NCBI GenBank assembly: GCA_003640385.1
Contig: RCAB01000050.1
Span: forward strand, 62,001-126,000
Source: Setaria digitata
Taxonomy: Eukaryota > Nematoda > Chromadorea > Rhabditida > Setariidae
Reading direction: 5' to 3'
Length of the DNA: 64,000 nucleotides
How positions within the stretch are numbered: the first letter of the stretch is position 1; each line of letters begins with the position of its first letter. Positions 47,556 through 60,482 of this stretch are shown one piece after another. The translations under genes and the position numbers were made by a program. Under the pieces are notes generated by a model. It had not been told where the DNA came from, did not search any database, and was given only the letters and a program-made list of their open reading frames with translations.

Positions 47556-49137
47556 TTCAGAATAAAAATGTCCTTCCGAAGTATTTATATATATTTTCGA
47601 CCAATTCACAAAACACATTCACTGCACTTATTTTTTTTTTTTACTCTGTAATATTTATTTTCAGTTTTCAAATTTTATTTCAAAAACTGAAATACTGTAA
47701 ACTTTAGTTGGCATAAAAATTTCTTTGATAAATTTGTGCAAAAATTATCAGCTTCAGTAGTTATTTCTATTTTGTTATTCTTCAATTTGAAAATAAAATT
47801 GGAAAAAAAAAAAACTACGCTTCTTATTATTTCCTGTGCTTCAGTCTTTAGCATATTTTCCGAATTATTTACTAAAAACTATACGTCTAAATATGCTACC
47901 ATTTTAGCTCTGTGTTTTTTTTTTCCTAAAAATTTATTTTCAATTCAAATAAATGTACACTTTGTGCTTAGCATCATTTCGTCAGACTAAAAAAATACAT
48001 GAAAACAAATATAAAAATAACTAACAAGTTAATAAGTAATCAGGACAAAAACAAAATAAGAAATGGATACTAAGATGGTACATAACATGGAAATATTTAT
48101 CCAAGAATGCATCCTGAATTAAATTAAACATTAAATTAAAAAATAAGTTTTTAAATCCGTTTAATAATGATGAATTAAAATCACAGCACCCGAGTCTAAA
48201 TGAAAAATTCCTTTCTCTCAAAACAGAAATGACTAAAATTAGCTACATAATTCATAAATAATATTATTATTATTAAAAATTACTCAAGTAAATTATGTAT
48301 TTTCAGCTTTAGAGTCCATTTTTAAGTCTAATTTGATAATGGAGAAAAATGCAACATTGAAACATAAAAAATGCATATGAAAGAGTTATATGGAACAAAG
48401 TATGATTAAAGTTTTTGTATTTTATCACTCGTCACCAAATGATAATTGAAATTATTGATAGCGGATTGATTAAAACAGCATGCTTTAATAAAAAAAAAAA
48501 CTTCAAGTGGTTTAAGAAGGAATACACAGCTGCACATTACAGTAACGAAAATTGAGGAATTTAAGAAAAAAAAATAAGAAATAAAAGCAGCCGCCTCTAC
48601 TTCTAATAAAACAGTTGCGAAAAACAAGTGAAAATTAGAGTAAAGTTCAAAATTTAGAGAAAGAAAAAAGCCTACTGAATATGAAACAGTTCAAAAAACG
48701 TTTCGATAAATAATCAGTGTAAGCTGCCTAAAAGTTAAATAATTTCGTTCGTTCTTCCAAATCGTACACTTTCAGTTTGGGCTTTAAATGAAGCAAAATT
48801 ATTTTAAATATCACATTAAAGAAAACAAAATTTTGAAAGCAAAGAATGAAATTGTTATGAGCAGCTAGATACACTAGCAGTGTTGGTTTGTTCTTATAGA
48901 AGAGAAAATTTTTTTGATTAATTATAATTTTATTTTACAATTATATACCAACATCCAGTAAATTACAGCACTGCCTTGCCCACTCAAACACTGAAAATAT
49001 TCCATGGAATCTTCAAAAATCAAAACAAATTTAAACAAGAAAAAAAAAGTCCACGGCAAAAATTGTTAAAAAACAAAGGATAATAAAAATTAAACTCTTT
49101 TTCCAATCAAATTTTTTCCCATTCACTTTAACTAGAC

Positions 49138-49500
49138 GTGCAGAAATTATTCGAGATTTATCACCAAATAAATGGTGTTCGATATGACTGTAAGACTGGT
49201 ACATTTATATTTATACAAATACTAACAAATCATGGAATGCTTACACATTTAACTGCAAGGCAATTATTATTCAATTGGTATATTCATAAATCTTTTGATA
49301 AAATGACTATTTTCTTATGTAAACTTACGAAGATGAAAGATTACAGAGGAATAAAAAGAAAAAAAAAAAAGTTAAATTTGATTATGGAAGTGTTTAGTGG
49401 AAAGAAAAACGTGAAGGATTGTAAAACTTACCAAAAGTTGAAGATATTTCTGGTAAAATGTTCTTCTTGTCATCATGGCTCAATTACGCATTTTCAATAG
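49138..49500 (+). CDS. lone 120-codon ORF, hypothetical
   Basis: This is one of the longest frames outside recognised genes, with a TTAACTAG acceptor-like site just before it. The translated protein is basic, with CKTGTF, LTARQLLFNWY and a C-terminal CSSCHHG, and a KKKK run from an A tract. No domain is recognised and no neighbouring exon is seen. It may be a young gene, relic or chance. Confidence 0.2.
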   Translation: MQKLFEIYHQINGVRYDCKTGTFIFIQILTNHGMLTHLTARQLLFNWYIHKSFDKMTIFLCKLTKMKDYRGIKRKKKKLNLIMEVFSGKKNVKDCKTYQKLKIFLVKCSSCHHGSITHFQ

Positions 49501-51039
49501 TTCGACTTTAATTTCGTAAAAGAAAAAAAAAAAAAAAAAAAACAATATGAAGCGGTGAGACGAAAAACCACCAAAAAATAAATTTAGAATTGGAATTTCG
49601 TAGCTCGAAAAACAAAGCATTAGTATTACCAATAACAGTTTTTACACTATTCAAAAAATTGTGTATAAAGTGTAAAATTTAAAGATTATTTTAACTTATT
49701 TTTCTAATTACTTTAAACCAAATTGAAAATATTTTAAATAGAAAAATGGGAATTTATCAAACAAAACAAAATAGGAAGTTTTGGTATGTGAAAACGTGAT
49801 AAATTTGCGTATGCTCTACTGAAATGGAATTAAACACGTCAAATTTGGTACGTGATCTGTAAAATGAAATAAATTTTTACATGAGAGAATACTCTTTCGT
49901 CCGTGTCGCCTGCCTTTTTTTTCTGTTCATGCAAAAAACAATCTAAGCATAAAAATTAAGACTGAAAAAAATTATAAAAATAAGCCAGATTTCTAAATGC
50001 CTGACAATTAGTTCATTGCTATATAATTGAAAATTAGCAATAATAACTTATCAATAAGTCGAACTCTCTAATGGAAGAGTAAAACCTGACCATAAATGTA
50101 GATTAATTACGACCACGCAACAGAAACGTGAAATTTGAGTCAACAAATGCGTGAAGCACGACTCGCTGTACTATAAATGTTTTCTTTTCCAGTAAATACA
50201 TAAAATATGATATATTATAAATATTTTCTCTAATATGCTTTCAAAAAAAATCCGTGAATTGTGATTTGCTATTAAATGTTTTGTGCTTTAAATGTGAAAT
50301 GTAATTAAAACAGAGAAGAAAAAAAAAACAGTGCAAACTAGAATACAAAATGAAAGTTTAAAACAAATAAAAAAAAAGACAGAGAGAAAAATTATTTCTA
50401 AAGGTCACTCACTCATTCTGTTATTCCACATGTACCTGTATTTCAGATATAACACAACTATGCATCAGTGAAATCAAAACTAAATCAAATGAACAAAAAA
50501 TAAAAAAAGGGAAATTTCAAAGGCAGAGAAGGAAATATGGATGAACATTTCCATGTAAATCACACATCCGTCATTTTCACATTCCTTTCTTTCATCATTC
50601 TCACCCATTTCCCTATCGATGATGTAAAAATGTTCCGAATTTACAAATTATCAACCAACTATTATCTATCTAACATAATCCAAAACATATAATTTATTAA
50701 ATTTCTTCCATGAAAAAAGGAAGAAAAGAAATGGAAGGATTAAATATATATTCATTCACTGCAATGTGCCTGTCTGGCTGGTGCTAATAAAACAGTTGTA
50801 CAGGTAGGAAAGGAAGGAATTAAATCATATTAAAAAATAATGCAAATATTTCTCGAATTAGGTAATTATTTATTTGTTTAGAATTAATAAAAGTGAAAAG
50901 ATAATGGTAATAATAGGATAATGTGAAGAAGGTTGGAAAATTAATGGGAAGTATCAAAAGAATTAAAACAACTCATCATTCTCACTATATTCTTTGATAA
51001 ATGAATGAAAAAGAAATGTGAACAAACAAAAAAAAAAGG

Positions 51040-51082
51040 AATTGATAGAGATAAAGATATAGAGATAGAGATAGAGATATAA
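51040..51082. repeat. AGAGAT hexamer microsatellite
   Basis: About five near-perfect GATAGA/AGAGAT units with one interruption. Confidence 0.8.
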
Positions 51083-51365
51083 CTCTATTAAATTAATTTC
51101 ATTTTTTTCCAGAAAAAAAAAAAGAAAGAAAACACAATCTGATATTTTAATTATTTTCTACTAAAAAAAATTGGGTCAATTGTTTCTAATTCCATCTAAA
51201 ATAACCAACCAGTCTTATCAGCTATGCTAAGTATTTCTAATTCATTTTCAAAAAAGAAAATCAATTGAGAGAGATCAGTTATTTACTTCCAATTTCATTC
51301 ACAAAGAAAAGAAAAAGGCATAGTATGTTCTGTTCTATCAGCCTAGAAATCGTTAATCAATCATT

Positions 51366-51535
51366 CCGGATATCTTGACAACCACTCATTTCGGAATTGT
51401 TGACAAGCAGCCATTCCGTAATTCTTGACAACCAACCATCCCAGGATCCTCGACGACCAAACGTCATTGCGGATTTCTCAGCAATCAAACACTCCGGAAT
51501 TCTCGGCAACCAGCCATTCCGGAATTCTCGACCAG
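51366..51535. repeat. minisatellite, about 30-bp unit, five to six copies
   Basis: Degenerate units of the type CATTCCGGAATTCTCGACAACCAGC. The unit contains the palindrome TTCCGGAA. The array reads through in two frames but shows no coding signal beyond that. Confidence 0.8.
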
Positions 51536-51921
51536 AAAGTGTTGCTAACTGCCAAAAAAAGAACCTTATTCCTTATTAACCCCTCGCAAATCCCCGCATT
51601 ACACTCTGTCGTTTCTTCATATTACACACTCTCTCTCTTTTCTTCAAATCTTTCCAAATTATAAATGCTACGTGGGATTTCGCAAATATTTCTTTCACTC
51701 ATCTCCTACATATGCATGATGTCTCATAAACTGTTACAGTCCCTATTTCTTCACTCAATCATTCTCCTCATTCTTTCTCTACAATATCTCAAAACCTTAG
51801 TAATCTTTGACATCTCGTAAAAACCACGTTCTTTCTTAAAATAAAAAAGGAAAACATCCTAATCGTAGCATGAAGCCCCGTTTAGACTCAGAGCGGCCCG
51901 TTAAAAGTTGCATCAAACTTT

Positions 51922-51933
51922 TTTTTCGTTTAG
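51922..51933 (+). promoter_or_regulatory. probable spliced-leader acceptor of ogfod1
   Basis: TTTTCGTTTAG ends at 51933, 43 nt before the chosen ATG, after a T-rich tract and with no coding exon upstream. Confidence 0.45.
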
Positions 51934-51976
51934 GCATCGCTTCCGTGGCTCTTTGTATTCCTAAGCCTTCGAAGAA

Positions 51977-54900
51977 ATGAATGATTCGGGACTAATTAAT
52001 CCGGTGTATCTGACCGGTGAGTATGCTATGGGATTCCGGAGAACTTTGGCCGGTTGGTTTTCCTCTTTCCTGCTAGCTAATTGTTACAGCTGTTGTCGAA
52101 ATTATTTCAGTCCTTCAATCTTTGATATTCGGTAAGCATGTTTTTAAAATTGGCGGCTCGCTATTTTTTGGGGTACTGTAATTCGAATTTCAACGGTCTT
52201 TAAGGACCATGTTTTATTCAATTCTATAGTAATTATTTCTTCATTTTTTTTATCCCAGATGAAATTCTCGCATTTCTTTCTTTTGCAGGTGGAGGCGAAT
52301 TTTCCATACCCTTTCCACATTTTTTCCTACCTCACTTTCTTATCAGCAAACAGTTTGTTACCAAGTTACGATCCGAGTTGCAAACTGCCCATTTCAGTCG
52401 TAAGGAAAATGATCTTTATTCGCTGAGCCAAACAGATGATTTGGCAAGCTTTAATGCTAGCGAATATCCATCTTTAGTGAAGTTTCGGTAAGGAAGCTAA
52501 TTTATTCCTGATATTAGCTTTAAAATTCGGAAGGCTCTTAAGGATATTTGCAAGCTTAACCGGAGCTGTTGCCTAGTAAATATAAACCCGAAGTATTTGC
52601 AAGAAAGTGGAATTTTATAGCCTGCTTTGACTTTTTCGATTTGTCTACTAAATTCACCAAAAGAAAAGAAAAAAAAGAGGAAGAAAGAAGGAATGACATC
52701 AATAATGTGATATAACTTACACGTGTTTGTCTAGTTTTTTCTTTTAAATGAGAAATGTATTTGTTATTTTAATCTATGCGGAACTCCTTAATAAACTCTT
52801 CCCATAATAATCGTATAAAGTTTAACTTTTCAAAGTCCGCCATTTGCAATACATTATTTTTTTTTTCACTGTAGCATCATGTTTCTATATGATATACAAT
52901 AACAATCTGTTTTTAGAACTTGCGATTTTATTGCATGGTCGAATTTCAAGTATTTTTTTCAGAGATTTATTTAAGACAGATGTTCTGCAGTGGCTGCGTA
53001 ATGTGTCCGGCTTTGATTTAAATTCTGAGGTCGCGATAACTGGTAGCAGTTATGATTTTACCGACTTACTGCTGCCGCATGATGATCAGTGTGAGGGACG
53101 TAAATTTGCCTTTACATTCTATCTAACACCAGACTGGGACGAGACTGATGGTGGACAGTTGTTGTTGTATGAATGTGATGGTATAATTCGGTTGTTAAGT
53201 TTTTTAATTTCACACTGTCAGATTGTATCAGTTTCAAATTCCGTTTAACTTGTTGTTCGAGATCTTCAACATTATTTAGTCAGTATCTCCCATGCCTTCC
53301 GGTTGTTGTCGGTCAAGTTCCCTCTACCGGACTTACTTTGTTGTTATTTCTCGTGAAAAAAGTTCCTAGAGAAGAAGATGTAGCATGGCTTGTAGCTCTT
53401 GTATATTGCACACATGCTTGGAACTTGTTGAAGTAGGATTTCATTGTTCTAAATAGAAGCAACTTGTTCACGTGACATTAAATTACTTATCTTTAATTAT
53501 ATTGGTTATGCTATTTCATAGACAATAATGAACCCACGATGGCTGTGCAGTTCATTACTCCAATGGAAAATTTGCTGGTATTGTTCGAAGTGTCACCACG
53601 GTCATGGCATATGGTTACTGAGGTATTCCTTGAGAATAATTTGTCATATAGAATATATAGTTAATTTAATTGATTTTTGTTCTATTTTACGTTTGTTATG
53701 TTTCGTCTTTCTTTGTTGCACTTGATTTCCTTGCACTTTATTTTTATTCCCTTTACAACGCTATAATTTACACTTCTTTTTCTGCTGCATCGCTATACAC
53801 GACTTGATTCCTATACTTTTATCACTCTTTTTTTTATTCATATTTCTTTGTGCTCATTAATTTCCAGGCGATGAATTTAGGTACTTTCGGAAAAACGACG
53901 TCTTTCTCTACATGGCTGGTTTCATCATACTGCATTCAATATTCCCAACGAAATAAAGTTGTCACTTTCCGAAGAAAGATTAAAACCGCATACGAATATT
54001 ACTGTAAGTTATCGGTGACTTCAGTTCATCAAGTTTTTTGTTTTTTCTTAAATTGAGGAAGTGCTCGCTATGCATGAAAAGGACTTTATGAAAGGATTTT
54101 TTTTTAAACACTAATTCAAGTTATCAATAGCCTAGTTTTCTGTGCATTCGAATTTATTTGTGGCTATTTAGTGTCTTGCTTCTTACTCCATTAAATTACC
54201 CAATAAAAATTATGTGGACTTCTGAACACAATATTTCATAATGTAAGGCGTATGATTTCGTTTATACTGCAGTGCTACTGGCATCCAAGTACATACAAAG
54301 TGAACTAAAAAAATAGTGAAAATAATTATGTATTTGATCTACAAAATCAATTATGCAAATTATTATGTGCTCTACCTTTGTAACTAATCTCATATATTTC
54401 AATTACTGTGAACTTTAGTACGAAGAAGTGCTGGAATGGATTAATCCGGAGTATATAAACCCTCTGCAACAGTCGAAAATTCAGGCAATTTTCGAAGAAA
54501 AGTCTGAAATTTGTTTGTTCAGTTTTATTTCTGTAAGTTTTTTCGTGATATTTAATATCATTGTGCAGTTGATATGATCAAGACTTAACGTAAGAGGTTA
54601 AATATGGCAAATTAATATACAAAGGTTAACTTCTTTGGTTTCAATGACACAGGAAGTTAAGAGAGTGAAATAAGTTCAACACGGCCAAATATAGCTATAT
54701 TAAACTTCGCTGGTCAATATCTTAATATCTATTCTTTAATAAATTTAAATATTTAGGAGGATAAATTAGAGTCAATCTTGGAAGAGTTAGATAATGCATG
54801 TTTCGAAAATTATGGACCGCCGAATAAGAGGTATCCTATGTTTATATTTCGAAAGAAATGAAAGAATTAAAAATGTGAATTTCAGGTTTTTGTAATACAG

Positions 54901-56097
54901 ATGCCGTATTTATTTTTTCTTTGAAAACTTTTCTTCTCATAGGAAATTGGAACGTTTACGAGAATGTTTCTTGCCAGAAGACGGTGATACGGTTTCCCTT
55001 TTACGTTTGATACGATCATGTGCAATGACTTTACTTCTTTCTCAATGGACCGGTTTACCTCTACATTCTGCTGATAATGATAATGGCAGCGGACCAGGTT
55101 TATAATTTCTCCTCACAATTTAAATACAGATTTCATCTCGTTTGGATTCCAGGAATTATCTGAAGCTTTCAAATTCCAGACAAAGTTTCCTTTTCAGATG
55201 CCAAAAAGAAAAAAGTTGATGGTGAACTCGAAAATGATACATCATATGAAGGTGCGAATTTCGATTGCAGATTTTAAAAAATTTCTTTATAGGAACAGTT
55301 CATTTCAGTTTTCATAAATGAGTTTTCAGGTATCGAGTTTACTTCGGTGGTGTACCGAGTTCTAAGTGGTTCATATACAATGGTCGACGATGAGATTTTT
55401 GGTGAGACGGAAAAACTTGGTTGTTGTTTGGATTTCAACGTAAATTTTTTTTTGTCACTGATATATTTTTCTTAACTCCCTTGTAGTTTAATTCTCTTTT
55501 ATAAAGATCGAAAAAAACGAAGAGAATTAATATTTTTTCTTCCGGGTTAAAAATGGAAGACTGAAGTCATTTGTTTAATTCATCTCAATAAAATGCAGTT
55601 GGGATTGTTTTAGCTTTTTCTAAGTCCGAATGAATGGAATGATGAGTATGGAGGATTCATAAGCTATTTCACTAAAAATGAAGAAGATGAGGTTTGTTAG
55701 TGAAATTTTCTTCGCTAGAAACTCGTTCAGTGTTTTTGTTTGTAGTACCAAGGTCTTACTGATAACGTGTAAACTGGTCACAATCTAATAATCAATGTTT
55801 ACTGCCTCGTTCTTAACCGAGTTATCTACTAGCGCAGTGCAATTAATTTCATTTTCACTTTTTTTCCAGGTGTTAAGAGTGTCACCTGTACGGAACAGCG
55901 CCGCTTTGGTATTTCGTGAACCAGGGGTGTATCCATTCATGAAATACTTGAATTGTAAAGCATTTCGTAATTATTATTATATGATCAGTTGTTCTTTTTA
56001 TGGTTTCACACCTGATGAATGTTCTGCTGGAGAGAGCGAAGGAAGTTTGGGAAGTGCTGATGTTGAAGATGCGGATAAAGCTGGACCTAGTTCGTGA
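51977..56097 (+). CDS. ogfod1: OGFOD1/Tpa1-type 2-oxoglutarate oxygenase (uS12 prolyl hydroxylase)
   Basis: Thirteen exons: 51977-52016, 52090-52131 (42-nt, in frame, possibly a cassette), 52289-52487, 52963-53180, 53522-53622, 53881-54003, 54419-54532, 54757-54830, 54943-55097, 55199-55252, 55330-55439, 55614-55691 and 55870-56097. They give 511 residues (542 in human). The catalytic double-stranded beta helix shows YDFTDLLLPHDDQCEGRKFAF, with iron ligands His133 and Asp135, WDETDGGQLLLY, LFEVSPRSWHMVTEVLSE and the distal ligand in LHGWFH (His215). The second, non-catalytic domain has EVLEWINPEYI, GPPNKR and EYGGFISYF. The enzyme hydroxylates a proline of ribosomal protein uS12/RPS23 and affects decoding accuracy and stress granules. 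Exon 6 has two candidate acceptors; only 53880 keeps the HGWFH frame. The acidic, serine-rich C-terminus is species-specific. Confidence 0.93.
53182..53440 (+). other. coding-like open frame inside ogfod1 intron 4
   Basis: A frame without an ATG stays open for about 85-100 codons through this intron. The best-looking part reads VVVGQVPSTGLTLLLFLVKK and VPREEDVAWLVALVY before a stop. It is out of phase with the flanking exons and GC-richer than other introns here. It may be a nested exon of another transcript or a relic. Confidence 0.2.
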
Positions 56098-56455
56098 TGG
56101 ATTTGATTCTGTTGGAAATTTTCAGTGTATGTGAAAGTTTTTGGATATATGAAGTAAAGGTTTTTCTGGTTGCTTATGCAACAGATATATTAAGATAATA
56201 GTTACTGTGGTTTGTGCTTTGTATTTTGACTCGTCAAGGTGTCGATTTTTGTTGTTGCATTTGTTACAGCCATGTATTTAAATAAATTTATTGTTTCTTA
56301 ATCTGCGACTACTTATAGCAAAATGTTGCACCCGAATAAACTGAAATTATGCCTTTTCAAAAATCTTACAAGTTCGAATTTTTAGCTGCGGAAGTTACTT
56401 AATAAAGAAAGGTTAAATTCGTAAATAATTAGGAAAAGAAAGGTACAGGAAAATT

Positions 56456-59400
56456 TCATAATTGTGGTCCAACACAGAGGCATGTTTTACGGCACCATAG
56501 GAATCGTGTAGCATTATTTGATAGGCAGTAGCCAGCAGCCGCCCAATTGCTACAGTTGGTTGCACTGAATTCATCTTTTTCAATGCTGCAATCCATATGG
56601 AACGGTTTCCCTGCAAGAATAAAATTCGTTTACTGGTTTATTTTTTTTGCAAATACTTGGAAATCAGCAAAATTGTCCAGTCAATAATATTTGTTGAAAA
56701 ATGTAATCATTTATGAGGCAGAAAGTCATCAAAGATATATAAGCAACTTTAAAACATCAAATATATGTATATTTTGAAGTTACCGAAATTGCAGTCATAG
56801 AAAGATAGCTAAACTTACAAAGTGATTGCTTATTATGTTTGAGAAAGTTAGTCTTATGATGATTTATTGTCACCGTATTTCTTGACAAATCTGAAATTTC
56901 AAAATTTCATTTATGGAAATCTAATACTGGATAAAATTTAAATTATGAAGATTTCGACAGGAGGAAAAGTAATAACAATAATAATTTTAACATTTTTCGC
57001 AATTATAACTTATAGCTAGGGTGAACCTTTTATTGCATATTTTACAATTGTCCATCAATTTTGTCAAAATTAAACCTACTGCATATTATTTCATCACTTC
57101 AGGCTTGTTCTAAATTGCCTTACTATGCATGGTGATTGTTAATCATTTATGATTATTTCATAATTAATTCCATTTTTCTTTCTTTTTTTTTTTTTACATG
57201 ATTAAAATTGATCCAATTTCCTGCACAATTCATGTCAAGAAATATAAGAGTTGTTTGTTCTAAAGAATGATCATTCTAACGGGTCATATTCTCTTCCTGA
57301 AATACTATATTGTCACTTACTCATTCAGAAAGTACCATTAAAAATTCTTGACATGAATAATACATTCCCTAATTCTAAGGTTAACTGGTTAAGTACCGAG
57401 ACAAATAATATATACAATAATGAAGTCTATATTATATTCTGTGTCTAAGTATATTATTTCAAAATGTAAAATCGAAAAATAATGGACGAACTTAATTACT
57501 TAGATGCAGAATTGATTAGATATAGAAAATATACTGATTGATATTTGACTAATGCAAAATTTTGCTGCCAAAGTTATTATGTTAGTGTGTAAAGGAGTAA
57601 AAATATTGTGAATAGGAAGAAAGGGGAGAAAAAAATGAAAAATTTGGCTAACCGTTGTTAGTCTGAAATTGAATTTCATTTCCAGGTTCTTCCGTATCAT
57701 TCAGATTTGTTGCTTTTATTGTACTATTTAAAGTTCCATTAAAATATTCCCGAACTTTTGGCATATTTTTTGTAAAATTACTCATTACTACTAGTGCTGT
57801 TGTTTCTAGTACTGTAGCATCATCAAATTCCATTAAAGTTCCTGATTCCGTAAAATCACTGTTAGCAGTCTGATTAAATATTTGCAAATTTATCAAATCC
57901 GTCATTTCGCTTTTCAATTCCAGCGAACTATCCGATGCTGTTGACAAATCCGAAAATGATACAGCAATAGATTTATTGTTTAAATTTTCAATTTGTTTCT
58001 TATTTTTCAGTTTTTTCTCGTTTTCATATTTTCCTCGTTTTTCCTTAGCATTTTCATTCCTATCCTGCTGCTGATCTAATTGCATAGCAGCAGCTGCTGG
58101 AATTGAATGATTTACGGTTGTTCGAGTTAGCTGCAAAATAACAATACCGGTAGCACTTTCCGATGCTTCACGTTGATAATCCCAGAAAATTATCGGTTCA
58201 TTTAATGTGTCACAAGATACCTCGGTCATTTCCAGAAGTTTCTTATTTTCTACACTAAAATGTCGGCAGATAGCAGATGATTGTCCAGTATCATCCGAAC
58301 ACTGATCCGGATGGCACATATTATGATAATACTGTTCCGTGCAAATAATTTGATCCATTTCCTGATTTGTTATGCAAATTCGAATTACATTGTTGGAAAT
58401 ATTTTCATCATATTGTTGATAATCTTTTAATAATTGCCAAGCTATTTCGTGTTCCATTTTTGTCTCATTTGATTTTGGAAATTCAATCCACTGATTTAAA
58501 ACAACGGTATTGCTGGTTTGTTCTTCCAGAATTGCTGTTCCATTTCTATTTTGTTCACTTGATGCCAGTGCAGTATCAAGATTTTGAAGCATTTGTCGAG
58601 CCCAGGATTGCAATTCCGGATTTTTCGCATTTTCAATTTGGCCAAAAATTATTACACTTGTTTTGTTGTAGACGATTGTTTGAACCCAGTCGACAAGTGT
58701 CGAAATTGATGACTTATTTCCTTCCACACAAAAATATTCGGTAAAATTAATGAAACGACCGCTTTCCGGATCTATATTAATGCAAAATTCACCACATTTC
58801 GTCCATTCCTCGGTACTGTTGCAAATATTTACACTCCGATTTGTATAATCGTCCATGTTTTCAGAAAATTCTTTGCAACAAAATGCTGATTTTTGATCCG
58901 TTGAACATTTCCGATTTATCATCGAAATATGCAAAATGTCCAAAGGATGTTGGGCGGAATCAGTCGGTTCCAATGATAAATTCCAAAAGTGTAAATTTTC
59001 CTTGAAATTTGCAAATTTCTGTTTTTTACCGTTTAAAATGCAAGAAGTTTCTGCCCCATCCAATTTTCTCAATTTTGAAATTTCATTTCTCATATCCAAT
59101 CCCTCATTCATATCAGAATTGAACTGTGCCACCGAGTCACTGGAATGCCACCATTTCGGTTTGCTAAATAGCCACTGACCATTGCTACCGGAATCGGAAA
59201 GACCTGAATGCATTTGCTGGTCGATCGCTCGTCCGCGTGATAAATTCTTATTAATTAATTTAATAAACATTGGACTTGAGTGATGCGTACTTCCGGCAAT
59301 TCGTGCAAGTTGATCATATTTTTCTCCTGTTTTTGGAAGCTTTTTAAAATTTTCCTGCAAATAATTTTGCTCTTTTTCATTTCGTTTTTTTTTTTTGTTC

Positions 59401-59959
59401 AATGAGAAGCAAAGGAAAAAAAATTGTTTCCATTTGTGAATTTCATTAATTAGAAAAGGGAAATTCAAATATTTAAAGATGTACCTTTGCATGAGAACGA
59501 TGAAGTGAAATGGATGAAAAACTTGATGATTGACGATCAACAATTTGACCGCTACGTGGTATTGCCGGAAATGATATGGGTACTTCTGGAAGTTGTACTC
59601 ATCAGGAAAAGTTCCATTTCAGATTTAATTTTTAAAATATCAACCGAAATTCTTGCTATTTAGTGAAACACCATTTCTTGCTCTTCTGCTATAAAATGTG
59701 TCTGTTTTTTTTTTAATCAGAATAATCACTGATCGGAATCATTTTATCATAATTGATTAATAAATGAAAGTTTTTTTCTCTCTTCGAAAACTTCAAATTT
59801 ATTTTAAATTTTCATATTACTATAATATTCAAACAGGAGAAAAAAAAAGCGATCATTAATTACATATTAGATTATTAGAAATATCTTACCTAATTGTGCG
59901 ATATTACCAATGAAATAAGAGTGAAAAATGATACACAAAAGAATAGTTTGTATTATCAT
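56456..59959 (-). CDS. large secreted protein with C-terminal ShKT domain
   Basis: Four exons on the minus strand: 59959-59890, 59585-59485, 59354-57653 and 56610-56456, giving 675 residues. Exon 1 is a clean signal peptide (MIIQTILLCIIFHS, then FIGNIAQL). The 1,702-nt exon 3 encodes a polar region with about 20 cysteines, including a CC pair and close-set CGEFC and CHPDQC clusters. It has many N-x-S/T sites and a lysine-rich, low-complexity stretch. I recognise no domain there. The last exon is a ShKT module with six cysteines in the normal spacing: C-x5-D, CSNWAAAGYC, LWCRKTCLC. ShKT modules are common in secreted nematode proteins. Exon 3 is unusually long for this window, and the ShKT has its own exon, as if added by exon shuffling. 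No function assigned. Confidence 0.8.
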
Positions 59960-60125
59960 TGAAAAAAAAAAAAGAAGTTATAATTTGTTAATTGCTGATA
60001 ATAACTGATATAGCAATAAGTGGAGTAATGATCGCAGTGATGTTGTCCAAGTTAAATGATAGTATTAGTATGGTATTTATGATTGTAATGATATTACTAG
60101 CAGCAAGTAAGTAATGAGTAGCAAT

Positions 60126-60235
60126 GGTACCACTGATTGACTGGTTAGATTGGTACCACTGATTGACTGGTTAGATTGGTACCACTGATTGACTAGTTAT
60201 ATTGGTACCACTGGTTCCACTGGGTAGCACTGGCT
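60126..60235. repeat. 26-bp tandem repeat, three copies plus diverged tail
   Basis: GGTACCACTGATTGACTGG units start at 60126, 60152 and 60178, followed by degenerate GGTACCACTGG pieces. Confidence 0.85.
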
Positions 60236-60439
60236 GTATTGGTAGTGAAAATTATTTGAAAATACAAATTAAAGTGCGAACAAATAATTTTTCATGATTT
60301 AAACGAAACGAACTCTTTAAAGAATAAACTGCAAATAATTAGAGCGGAAAATAAGACCTAAAAAAAAGAGAAAATAAGAAGAAGGAGGAGAAAGAGAAGG
60401 AGGAAAAAAAAAGACAAAGCAAAAGAAAAAATAAATGGT

Positions 60440-60482
60440 GGATGAGAGAGAGGGAGAGAGAAAGAGAGAGAGAGAGAGAGAA
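60440..60482. repeat. GA microsatellite
   Basis: A mostly GAGAGA tract within a longer purine-only stretch of about 150 bases (60350-60490). Confidence 0.85.

Larger units (their letters stand above)
40392..51933. other. 11.5-kb gene-poor, repeat-rich region
   Basis: Between ctns-1 and ogfod1 I find no gene I would defend. The region holds satellites and duplications listed separately, one assembly join, microsatellites and two lone ORFs (43417-43731 and 49138-49500). Promoter sequence for ogfod1 begins near 51870. Confidence 0.5.

Noticed and set aside
53850..54056. ogfod1 exon starting at the acceptor before GCGATGAATTTAG
   Set aside because: That acceptor gives frames without the HGWFH motif or with stops; the acceptor at 53880 keeps the catalytic frame and phase.
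58367..58744. 125-codon plus-strand ORF
   Set aside because: It is the antisense shadow of the large ShKT-gene exon, which has a complete model with signal peptide and domain.
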